Below are positions 30,640 through 41,048 of a DNA stretch of 64,000 bases, piece by piece (the first letter of the stretch is position 1; every line of letters begins with the position of its first letter). The position numbers and the translations under genes were made by a program. The notes beneath the pieces were generated by a model. It was not told the DNA's origin, did no database searches, and saw nothing but the letters and a program-made list of their open reading frames with translations. Location: positions 37,159-101,158 of the forward strand of contig JAVYIG010007504.1 in assembly GCA_035222895.1 (NCBI GenBank), read 5' to 3'. Source of the stretch: Strongylocentrotus droebachiensis (lineage: Eukaryota; Echinodermata; Echinoidea; Camarodonta; Strongylocentrotidae).

Positions 30640-30890
30640 CCGCAGACGACATCATCACAAACAAGTGCAGTAGTCGGAATTCCGCTACCACCTTCATCCC
30701 AGCAGGAGCCACTATGAAAGGCTAATGCTTGAAGATCTTGGAAAAACCTCTGGGACCTTCAGGACTGCATAAGTCCAGAGCAGCCTCTTCAGGCCCACCC
30801 TCTGTCAACACTCTTTAAGTTCAGTGGTTGGGATACCATCACCACCTGAAACCCAGCAGGCCAATGCTTGAAGATCTTGGGAAGCGTCCG
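30640..30890 (+). repeat. Two extra copies of the ARMC7 terminal coding segment in the 3' flank
   Basis: The last coding exon contains ACAAGTTCAGTAGTTGGGAT, then CCATTACCACC and CCCAGCAGGAGCC. The same order recurs at about 30660-30717 (ACAAGTGCAGTAGTCGGAAT, CCGCTACCACC, CCCAGCAGGAGCCACTATGA) and at about 30815-30880 (AGTTCAGTGGTTGGGATACC, ATCACCACC, CCCAGCAGG). Each is followed by GCTAATGCTTGAAGATCTTGG or GATATTCCTGATCTTGG. The copies lie after the stop, so they are 3' UTR or beyond. Spacing is about 140-155 bp. Confidence 0.85.
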
Positions 30891-31658
30891 TTTTGATTCT
30901 CAGTCACATGGGCTACGTTGGTCACATGATGCCGAGTATACTGATGTTGATGCAAGATGAAACAATGCCATGGCTAAGGGACATGTAGGGGGGGGGGAGG
31001 GGCAGTACTCCTCCCGATCAAATGGCAAAGAAAGAACAATTGAAGAGGAAGAGAAAGAGAGAGGACTATTATGTGATAACTTGTTTGCAGTGGTTAGAAA
31101 CCCATTCGTTTGGAAGTTATGTATTTATTGAAAATTAAAATTGTTTCACACAAAATGATATCATTTGTTTCATGTTTCTTGTTTGTGTGTCAACTTTGGT
31201 TAATGATTTATTGGAAGTCTGGATTACATTGTGACATCTTGTGTATTAATGGAACACAAGAACTTTCATTTATTATTCAAATTAATTGGAATATCTAAAA
31301 GATTATTTTTTATTGACACATGTATTCATTTATAGAAAATTATTTTAAGTATCCACCACACAGAACATACAAGATAGCTTTCTTTCTTTGACAACACACA
31401 GTCTGACCCAAATGCCAATACCATGGTAGACTAATTCTTAACCTAAAACTTCAAAATGTTGCAACTCGATTAAATATTTTGTCCTCAACTTTTTCGATCA
31501 GTTTTAGAATGGGTCAAATTTCTATCCCACTTCACATTTAGGCACAGCAGTAACATGTACACGTATATGTATGTTTTAGGTTCTTCCCCCGACACAGCCG
31601 TATTAATCTCCCGCCCTGATTTCAAGATAACTTGTTGTTTTGGTTGTGTGGTCTTTAA

Positions 31659-32436
31659 CCCTATTTAGCCCGGGCTATTTTGAAACTGCATAGCTGGGGG
31701 GGGGGGGGGGGGGGGGGGGGGGGCTTCTAAGCCCCCCCCCCCCCCCCCCCCCCCTATGATCTCGGTCGTGAAACGACCGATCGCCGCGAAAATTTGCATA
31801 CATGTCAAGTGAAGTGTATAGAATACTATGGTAATTTCAATATTTTGAAAAATTCACTCATTTGCATATTTATGGTAATTTATGCAAATAAGGTCATAAA
31901 ATTCACATTTTTGCCCATAAATCAGACATTCATATTTAAGCATTCTTTTTCACTACATATATTTGTTAGACCATTTGGAATAATAATACACAAAAAATTG
32001 AATAACCAGGGTTATTCCTTATGTTATCTAATGTTTTGATAATTTCTGATGTATTTCTTTGTTTTTGTTGTTTTATTTCATTTCCAACTATGATTCAACT
32101 ATTTTGACCCCAAAATAAACACCTAAACTATACACAAGACCAAATAACCAATGTTTTATCTCTTTATTTGAAAAATGAGATTTCCATATGTTTTGTACAC
32201 AAATGAGCGATTTTCGGGCTGACATGCAAAGACAAAAGGACACGTGACTTTGTAATGGTAGGTCCGATTTTCGAAAAAATTCTTTTAAAAGATGCGCAAG
32301 ACTTGAAAGAAAAAAAGTCACAAAATTTCAGTGCAAGATTTTCTTGCGTTAAAAAATTATCGCGAAAAATGTCGAGGGGGGGGGGGGGCTTCTAAAGCTT
32401 CTAAAGCACCCCCCCCCCCCCCCGGGCTAAATAGGG
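31659..32436. mobile_element. TTAA-flanked TIR element (piggyBac/Kolobok-like MITE)
   Basis: The ends CCCTATTTAGCCCGGGC and GCCCGGGCTAAATAGGG are perfect inverted repeats. Both flanks are TTAA (31655-31658 and 32437-32440). Inside each end is a long G or C run joined to GGCTTCTAA. The centre is AT-rich without coding capacity. A TTAA target plus CCCT ends is typical of piggyBac-like elements. Confidence 0.85.
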
Positions 32437-32440
32437 TTAA

Positions 32441-34484
32441 AGGGATCCGGTAACTTTGTCTTAGAACCTCGATTTAGCTCACGCTGCAATGATAATTATA
32501 AACCTTTAGGTCAGTCAGGAACTCCATGACTTTTACAAGCCAATCGCCTGTCTGATTATCAAGATATTAATGATTGGAATTACAAATTTTGAAAACCGTT
32601 CACTGAACGCTATGGTAAAACCGGTCACTCAAAGATTTTTAATTTTTTGAGGCACTTCTTGATCATTTTGAAGCGCTATTTTTTTAGGGCTTCAATATTG
32701 CACCAAATCAAAGACACTGGTAACATGTAGGACCGTGCATCTCGGATTTAACATTGTTAAACGATACCTTTAAGTTTAAGACGATGGATTTTCCATGAAG
32801 TGGAACAAACATTTTGCTACACCATCATCCATTCAAAATGCACTCGTCATACATCACAGTCTCGTCCTGTGCAACAGCCACGCACTTCCAATACAGGGTA
32901 ATGTAAAACCAGAAGCTTTCACAAATTGTTAAAGACCCTCTTAAGTGTTGGGAGCCTAAAAAAATTGTATCGTAATGTGATAGGATGTCATTTTTGACAC
33001 ATTTCCGCAAGGATTTTCAAAACAAATGTGTTGGAAGTCAAATATTGATGGAAGAATACAAGATTTAGGTTTTCTGCAAACAGAAAACCAAAATTATATT
33101 TTTATTTATCAATATTTGTCTTCAAAGTGGGAAATTTTTAGCACAAGTGTCTCAAACGACACCCTCTTTCACAAATCAAGTGAATTTTCAATATCAGATT
33201 TTGGGCGAATTTGGGGCTCCACTTTTAGAGGGGCTTTAAAGAGAAGGTTGAGTTCTGGGAAGAGGTGAAAAATAATTTGTGAGCATTACTCATTCTTATT
33301 ATGCAAGTGTGGAAGAACATCAGATAAGACATGTTTCCTGAAAAGCATGGCTCTTCAAATGCCTTCATATTCTAAATATGCATGTAACATCGTAAAAATC
33401 GGGGGGGGGGGGGCCGGCTTTTTACACCACGTGTTCGTGTAGTCCCATATACATCTTTCTGTGTACAGTGTTTGTAACTTTACCAAGACTTGGCCACATT
33501 TCTTATCATTTTGATGATTCCAGAACCTTGCAATACACACAAATTCTTATATGCTAGATGATCAACCTTTTCTGGTCGGCTCCACACCGTTTCTTTCACA
33601 ATGCAATCGCATGACCAGAACTCAACTTCATCTTTAAAAGGTCTTTCCCGAAGCACTAAACTCTCTCTCACTGAATATACACAATATTACTTTCCAAGAT
33701 TTTATATCTTTGGTGTCTAGAAAAATGTGGCTCACTCGCAAGTTTCTTGTTTTTAAATTCCTCTCTTGTACTGAATTTCACTACACAAGTTAGAAAATAC
33801 CTACTGAATATGTAGACCATCTGACTATTGTTCACAAATATGCCTGCCATATCACATGTGCCTCATATATTGGTGGGACAGCTTTGGAAGTAGACTGGTT
33901 TACATACAGACTGAATATGTTGAAATGTATTCTCAATATCATGAACAGATGCATAATAGAGCATTAGTTTGTGAACATGAAGCTAGAGAGTAAACTTCAG
34001 AAAATATTCAGTGTCTTTACAGGACTCTACAATACTATTACATTTTGTGATCATCTCATTCGCAACAAACACAACATTGTAAATCTCACGAATGCACCTC
34101 TACTTCTTCCAGTTTTGTACCAACTACCAAGTATCTCTCAGATCATTGAAAATTACACCAAAATATCACAAGATTGAGGTCTTTTCAACACAACGAGGAA
34201 ATTTAAATTGGAAACTCCTCTTGTGATCTAAAGACCAAGTTTTCGCATATCGACCTCTCAAATACCTCCAGTTTTGTACATAACAAGTATCTCTCAGATC
34301 ACAAAAGATTACATCAAAACAATAACATAATTGAGGTCTTTTGAACACAACATCAAAATTGAATTTCGTAGCTTCTCTTGTGATCTAAAAACCAAGTTTT
34401 GCAAATTAACCTCTCAAATACTTCACTAGACATTGACAACATAGTAATGAAATTGGAAACCAGTTAAGTTTGTTTTTGTGATGA
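32441..34484. other. Intergenic region between ARMC7 and RPL37
   Basis: No supported gene. The minus frame at 33480-33671 (RPFKDEVEFWSCDC, LAYKNLCVLQG) is short and unrecognised. A direct duplication occupies its right end (34110-34429). Confidence 0.5.
34110..34429. repeat. Two-copy tandem duplication, period about 158 bp
   Basis: Copy 1 is 34110-34268 and copy 2 is 34269-34429. Both begin CCAGTTTTGTAC, carry AAGTATCTCTCAGATCA, ATTGAGGTCTTTT and CTCTTGTGATCTAAA, and end AACCTCTCAAATAC or GACCTCTCAAATAC. Lies just 3' of RPL37. Confidence 0.85.
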
Positions 34485-34490
34485 TTTATT
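34485..34490 (-). terminator. Polyadenylation signal AATAAA for RPL37
   Basis: AATAAA on the minus strand, 115 nt after the RPL37 stop. It is the first canonical hexamer downstream; the cleavage site is not visible. Confidence 0.6.
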
Positions 34491-34604
34491 CACATCTTCT
34501 AATGAGAATTGATCTGTGATAAGTCTGCTGGTTTTGAGTGTTATTGTTGCTGTCTGCTGTCTTGGTAGAAAGTCTGTAGTGGGCCATGTCTGAGGTACTA
34601 ACGT

Positions 34605-37600
34605 CTATGTTGAGGCTGCACCACGTGCTCTGGGCTTGGGCTTAGTGCCTTCACGGAATCCATTACTGTAAGGAAATGGAAGAGAATTAAAAAATCAAAG
34701 AGGGATTATAACATCATTCAGGATTTCTGAGGGACCATAGAAGAGATGGTTCATAATAACTGAGGAGTTGAGCAACCATCACATCTTTAAAGACATTTTT
34801 TGTATTAGGCCTAATAACAAAATAACGTGTTTCTCGTCTGGACTTTAAAAGAAAAGGAGGCAGGGCATTACTATTTACTATATTTTTCCAATATGGTTGC
34901 CATGCTAATTATAGCTGGCCAAGCCTATTTATTCACAGATATTGTGCTATGTGATTAAACTGATGCAATGTATGACAAAACAAATGATTTGCATCACTTT
35001 AGAGGCTATTTAGATTTAAACAAAATGTATATCACAGGCTTTTTTCTTCTTCTTAATAGTAAATAGTTTGAAAAAAAGGAGGCGGTGGACGAAAACTAGT
35101 CATTTTTGTTCTTCGGCCTTATTGGGCGAAAAATTGCATTACTCATAAAACTATTTTTTGGTGTACGATAAAGCTTGCATTTCCAATCCAGAAATTCCAA
35201 TATTTACAATTAATCATACCAAGAGCTAACATGGAATAACCTGATAAAAGGGACTAGACCTACACCTACGTAAATATTATTTAAAATCCTTGTACGACTC
35301 AAAAAATCATTCACTTGACTTTGACTCGACTGTTAAATTAGCTCTTACCTGAACTTCCTGTTGACTGCCCTAAGATGCTTGATGCGGCCAGTGCCAGTTG
35401 TCTTTCGGCGCTTTGCCTTTGCACTCCAGTTATCTGAAAAACAACAAAAGAGCAGAACATTGATGATAGTGATCCATTTATAAGTTTCAAACATTCAAAG
35501 GCGCCCGCTCCTCCAATAGTCATGGACTACACATTTGCTTGAGAAAATAGGTTTCGAGACCCGACGTAAGCTTTCTAGCTTGTCGGTATGGTGAAGAATA
35601 GGAGGGAGGGAGTTCCATAGATGTGGAGCAACTGGAGAGAAGGCATGGGCACCATACACCGGGAGTCCTATTCGTGCAAGCTTCATTCTTTTGATTACTG
35701 CTTCTATCCAATAATCCTGTCATTTGAAGCATTGATGTGTTACTTAATTTCCAACATTATACAATATAATAATAATAATAATAGCCCAATAGTCCACTCC
35801 AAATTTTATTAAACCGAAAAAGGAAATTCTTTTTGCCCAATTGATCGTGAGCCCGGCAGTTACTTCTTCCGCTCACTTGTAAGATTGTAAGACGTAAAGC
35901 TTCAGTACGTCTTTATTTGATGCTATTCTTTGAAATAATTGTGAGCAATGTTTTGAACATGACAAAGGCTAGCTTGTCATTAAGGAAAGTGTGGAATTGT
36001 GGGTTTCAGGGATCTTCTTCTTTCTCTCTCTCTCTCTCTTCTTGTTTATTGTTTAATGATGTCATTCAGGTAGAAGCATTTATTCCAGTCCTATCAAAGT
36101 TAAAACGGTGTATAAAGGATGTTTTCATTCATTCAATGATGTCATTCAGGTAGAAGCATTTATTCCAGTCCTATCAAAGTTAAAACTCGGTGTATAAAGG
36201 ATTTTTTCATTCATTCAAACTAAGGAGTCGGGGCTACAAAAATTCTTCTTTAACTTCGTTTACTCAGAGCTTTTGCTCTATACTCCCGTTTTAAATGACC
36301 TTTAAAAAAAAATGTTAAAAGACATTTTCCTGTCTACATGGAAAGCCAAGATGTGCTTACATTTCCTGATGGTCTTGGCTGGGTATCCACAGCTGGAGCA
36401 GGTCAACTTCTGGATGTGGTAGCTACGACGCCCACACCTCCTACAGAAGGTGTGGGTCTTGTTGTGGCGCTTTCCAAAACTGGAAGTACCCTTCGTCTGT
36501 TAAATAGAGAGAAGAAAAAAAAAGGAAGACATGAGGTCAATTGGTGTCAGGATTTATCGACGTACATATATCTAAAGAAATTTGGTAGCGTATCTTGGAG
36601 GTGGTCTCCCATTTAGAATACCAATTTTCTTTGTAAATATTTGCTGTGAAAGGGATAACCTCACTCGGCTCAACTTAAAAAAGTAATTGGCAGATTGCTC
36701 ATGAAAATTTACCCTGTAAAATCTATCCAAATGTCAGTAGGGGCGTTGGCCCAAGATCAAGAATAAGGATCATCCACATGAAACGAGGATCGTCTTCGTT
36801 AATGTGGACGATTCTGATTTCCGATCCACACGTTAAAAAAGATTCCGCATTGATTTTCTTGATGCATATCATGTTACGAGTGATAAATCCTCAGGAAGAC
36901 GGACAACTCATAAAAGTAAGTGAACTGGGGGTATTTTGTTACGCGGAATCCGTTTTTTGCATCGCCAGTGCATGGATTGGAAATCACAATCGCCCGTGAA
37001 AATGCAGACGATCCATATTTTCGCAGATGCCTCTATCCGCATTTCCAAAGACGATCTACGTTTATGCGGACGCCAGACAGTCCTTATTCTCGGTCCAGTG
37101 CCCTACCTACTCTTGTAAGTTATCAACCAAAACCCATCAGGCTACCCTGAGATAACCAAAGCTCGGAAGTAGAGCAGCGCACGTTAGTGTGAACGAGAGT
37201 GCATGTGTAACTTGGCCTTGCAACAATGGCACAGGCAATACAATCTACACTGCAAGTGCAATGCATCTCGGCATAAACCCTGAATGACTAGGAGACTGTG
37301 AACACAACTTCTTTAAACATCGGGCTTGACGTTCTTCTTCAAGCATACATATTACAAGTGTTGTTCGTCTAGATCTCAGTTACATTCGGGAGATCGTCCC
37401 TTTTAATTCCCGTACCCAGAGAGGATTCGCTTTACACACGCAGGAAATACACACGTAGACTCTACATGTATATCGCACGTACTTTCGACGACACTGTGTA
37501 TTCGGTCAATTTTAAAAATTATATTTTGACAAACTACGGAAAAAAAATAAACAGCTTATAATCTGGTAGGAAAATTGAAGATATGGACATTAACATGTAA

Positions 37601-37676
37601 CTGTGAATATATTCAAATTATGATCGATTCTCTTAGATTACGTAGATTCTTAGGGAGAATTTAGGTTGCTCACCAT
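34605..37676 (-). CDS. RPL37: 60S ribosomal protein eL37 (4 coding exons)
   Basis: Zinc-binding protein of the large cytosolic ribosomal subunit. Exons in order: 37676-37674 (ATG only), 36496-36361, 35433-35349, 34665-34605. Phases fit and all junctions are GT-AG; 285 nt, 94 aa. The protein reads [19 protein letters not shown], with a [10 protein letters not shown] and CSSCGYPAK zinc-finger pair, then [20 protein letters not shown] and a [16 protein letters not shown] tail. The first coding exon ending directly after ATG is the conserved structure of animal RPL37 genes. Upstream minus-strand sequence just before ATG is pyrimidine-rich (CTGCTGCCCTCC), consistent with a 5'-TOP transcript, though the start site is not defined. 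Confidence 0.97.
35495..35705 (-). mobile_element. LINE ORF2 C-terminal fragment
   Basis: The minus frame reads [19 protein letters not shown], then [13 protein letters not shown]. This is the common C-terminal block of CR1/L2/Jockey-group ORF2 (AFSxxAPxLWNSLP). Solitary fragment in RPL37 intron 2. An (ATA)n run follows near 35770. Confidence 0.75.
36057..36222. repeat. Two-copy tandem repeat, period 81-85 bp
   Basis: GATGTCATTCAGGTAGAAGC to TTTTCATTCATTCAA occurs twice back to back, nearly identical, in RPL37 intron 2. Confidence 0.9.
36738..37108. mobile_element. TIR element in RPL37 intron 1
   Basis: GTAGGGGCGTTGGCCCAAGA then AGAATAAGGA on the left; TCCTTATTCTCGGTCC then AGTGCCCTAC on the right. 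GATCGTC and GACGATC words face each other inside. Divergent ends, so an old copy. Confidence 0.55.
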
Positions 37677-38419
37677 CTTCGGAGGGCAGCAGACTTTAAG
37701 AGATCGAACAGTAGATGGCGCATGACGTAAATTGGCAGATCTAGCACTGCTTCCATCCAGGCAGGCATGCAGTGTCGGGCCGATGGACGTATAGACTTTA
37801 TTGTATTTTCTTCAAATTATAACTTTTTTTAAAGCAAATAACTGAAGTGCCGACTAAGGACACGCAGTTGCAAAGTTATTGGGACCATGACTGTCTCCAC
37901 CTGCCAACTTTTTAATAATTTTTTTAGCCTTCAATTAATTACACGACATTTTATTCGAACATAACAAATTAACATTACAAAAAATCCTCCATAACAATAC
38001 AAAATTAAAAAAAATAGAAAGAAAAAAATACCCCTTCCTCCTCTCCTCATGCTGATTATTATAATAAAGAATTCAACATTAAAGATACATTTTGTTATAT
38101 TATATATGATTCTGCTGTTCGTCAAGTCTGGCTTTGTAGACATACAGGTGGTTCAATTCAATTCAAATCAAAATAGTATTTATCAAAATTAACAATTATG
38201 CGTCATAACATAATATTGAATTGTGCATAATTAGAATCAAAATGATGAAAAAATACAAGAAACATAAATTAAGTTTGATTTGTTGTGCATCTTATTTAGG
38301 TATTTTTTTCCAAATGTATGATATAGCAAAGAACAAGCTGAAGATGAGATAGAGAATAATCATATAGGCCTACGAACCTGATGAGATTCATATTAAGGGC
38401 ATGTAACTGTCACCAGTAT
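37677..38419. other. Region upstream of RPL37
   Basis: It contains the RPL37 promoter (not resolved) and AT-rich sequence with a (TTCAA)n run at about 38152-38170. No gene is visible. Confidence 0.4.
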
Positions 38420-38421
38420 AT

Positions 38422-38708
38422 ACAGTGGCGGATCCAGGGGCCCAGGGGGCCCAGGCCACTTCCCGTGTAAAACACGTTAATTGGACATTTTTTTGGAGAT
38501 GGGCCCCCCCCCCCTGGCGCTCAAGAGGGGGGGGGGGGGGGGGGGTGCGATTTTTCAAATGTTCGAGGGCCCTCCACTGAACAAGTGCTCACTACCCCCC
38601 CCCCCCCCCCCCCGCCCACAGAGTGAATTATCGGCCGGCTGTTTCGCCGCTAAATATTTTCTCACAAATTGGGCCCCTCCCCTGCCGTCGGCTGGATCCG
38701 CCCCTGCC
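38422..38708. mobile_element. hAT-like MITE, CAGTGGCGG family, complete copy
   Basis: Left end CAGTGGCGGATCCAGGGG; right end GGATCCGCCCCTG. The flanks share CCAGTATA (before the left end and after the right end), though the exact junction is blurred by two bases. G and C runs fill the interior, with CTGGCGCTCA and GTGCTCACTA markers. A truncated relative lies at 49967-50158. Confidence 0.75.
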
Positions 38709-38929
38709 AGTATATGAACATAATTTGAGATAGAAATGTATTAGGTTGGAAAGATAATTGACAGCTGGTACATGACACTGACCTGGTAAATCATGATTTA
38801 TACATTATGTACATGACTTTTATTTGTATGTACTTTTTGTTTTGTTTTACCCTTCCATGAAGATTAATATATTATGTCTGTTTCATGAAATGTATTGAGA
38901 AGCTACTTTTTTAGTTAGGGCCTATTGAT

Positions 38930-40580
38930 CATAGGCGCCGGAAGTGGGGGGGGGGCAGGGGGGCAGATGCCCCCCCGATCAAAAAAGTGGGGGGGCAAAA
39001 CGCATTTTTGCCCCCCCCCCAAAACGCCCCCCCCCCCCTCAAAAAAAAAAAAAAAAGCAGTAAAGCATTAAAAGATGGTTTGTATTTTTAACCCAAAAGA
39101 ACATAACAATAATAAAAAAACTCAATTAAATGACGTATTAAATCCTATTCAAAGAAAAGAAAAGTTAACAGGAATTGAATTTCCTAAACATTGCGCATGC
39201 TACCTATATCAATGGAGGTTTTAATAATAGCGCGCATATCGTGGACATATTGTGAGAGAATGGGAAAGCGTGTCTGTGTTTTGTTATAGGGGTGAAAAAC
39301 TCCTGAGCCCCTGAACACTGGCGTACTGATGGGGGGGGGGGGGAGGGGGGGGGGGGGGTTAATTTGTATTCGATACCAGTGATTTACAAATGTTGCTGAA
39401 ATGACATGAATTTCCGGTATTTTTTCTCAATTTTTTTGTAAGTCATACCTTTTTATGCGTTTGTTGGAAATTAGAAACTCCAAAATTTACAGTCGGGCGA
39501 AAAATATGCTTATATGCTGTATGTCAGGGTATGCAGAACGCCCGGGCTCGGGGGGCTCGAGCCTTCCCCCCCCTCACTTTTTGAAAAAGTTTGTTAAAAA
39601 TAAAAAGAAAGAAAGAGAGACAGAAAAAATAAGTGACCTGCCAATGTCACAAAATAATGAGATATCAAAATATGCTCATCTGGCCGTAATTAAATGCCTA
39701 ATACCCCAGAACTTACGGTGGTTCCGCCCCCGGACCCCACCAAGGGCCCTAAAGCGGTCCCTGTATGCTCATCTGACCGTAATTAAATACCTAAAACTCC
39801 CGAGCTTTTAGACGTTCCCCTGTATGCTCATCTGACCGTAATTAAATGCCTTCAAACTTAAGAGCTTACAGGGGCTCCGCCCCCGGGCCCCACCAAGGGC
39901 CCGCTAAGGCGGTCCCCTGTATGCTCATCTGACCGTTATTGAATACCTTAAAACCCTGAGCTTCCGGGGGCTCTGCCCCCTGGACCCCACCAAGGGCCCT
40001 AAAGCGGTCCCTGTATGCTCATCTGACCGTGATTAAATACCTAAAACTCCCGAGCTTTTAGGCGTTCCCCTGTATGCTCATCTGACCGTAATTAAATGCC
40101 TTAAAACTTAAGAGCTTACAGGGGCTCCGCCCCCGGGCCCCACCAAGGGACCGCTAAGGCGGTCCCCTGTATGCTCATCTGACCGTTATTGAATACCTTA
40201 AAACCCTGAGCTTCCGGGGGCTCTGCCCCCTGGACCCCTCCAAGGGCCCTCAGGCGGGGCCCTGGATGCCCATCTGACCGTAATTAAATACCTAAAACTC
40301 CCGAGCTTCAGGGGGCTCCGCCCCCGGACCCCACTAAGGGCCCTAAGGCGGGCCCCTGTATGCTCATCTGACTCCGATATTAAATACCTAAAACCCCGAG
40401 CTTCCGGTGGCTCTGCTCCCTGGAATCTCCGCCAATTGGTGGTGGTGGTGATGCAGATTTGTCTTCTCCCCCCCCCCCTTCTAAACGTTTTTGCTCGTTA
40501 CGTCACTGCCCCTGGAAGGTGAGCCCCCTGGAATGTTTGCCCCCCCCCCCCCCAATCCCAAACTGCTTCCGGCGCGCCTG
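38930..40580. mobile_element. 1.65-kb hAT-like TIR element with a minisatellite interior
   Basis: It begins CATAGGCGCCGGAAG and ends CTTCCGGCGCGCCTG, and is flanked by perfect 8-bp CTATTGAT duplications (38922-38929 and 40581-40588). Long C/G runs sit next to both ends. The middle (about 39500-40430) is a tandem repeat. No transposase is present. Confidence 0.85.
39500..40430. repeat. Minisatellite inside the 38930-40580 element
   Basis: Roughly nine units of about 75-110 bp begin TATGCTCATCTGACCGTAAT, then TAAATACCTAAAACTCC or TAAATGCCTTAAAACTTA, then a GGGGCTCCGCCCCCGG and CCCACCAAGGGCCC block. A higher-order period of about 305 bp is visible: 39750-40050 closely repeats in 40050-40250. 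Confidence 0.85.
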
Positions 40581-40797
40581 CTATTGATTGTCATTCGGTG
40601 GACTCGACGTTCACGGAAAGTCAAATGCAAGCATAACTAATTTTCCTTATCCGATTTAGGCCAATCTAAAACAATTGTTGTTGTATTATGTTGGGACTTT
40701 TTATAACCCCCGCAAGCAAATTAGCATAATGGTGTAAAAACCCGTTTAAGAAATCATAACACCTACAAGCTGCTTCTTTTTTCGACAATACGTCCTC

Positions 40798-40798
<1 letters not shown>

Positions 40799-40839
<41 letters not shown>

Positions 40840-40925
40840 TCTCTATATCTCTCTAAATCTCCTCACGTACTCCCGCTCTGTTTCTTGTTTTGTTTCTTCC
40901 CATTTCTCTCTCTCTCTCTCTCTCT
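40799..40925. repeat. (CT)n microsatellites
   Basis: CT run at 40799-40838 and again near 40902-40926, upstream of the LINE insertion. They create an artificial Ser/Leu-rich N-terminal extension in the LINE frame. Confidence 0.9.
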
Positions 40926-41048
40926 TTCCCTTTCTTTGTCTCTTTGTCTCATTCTCTCACTCTTTCCGATTTTCCCTTTTCACTCTCCTTTGTTCTATCT
41001 CTCCCTCTTTCGCAAACCCCTTCATGCATTCACCATTATAAACATATA

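Noticed and set aside
33480-33671. Minus frame with RPFKDEVEFWSCDC
   Set aside because: Short, solitary, no splice-consistent neighbour and no family recognised; could be an old remnant but not supportable.
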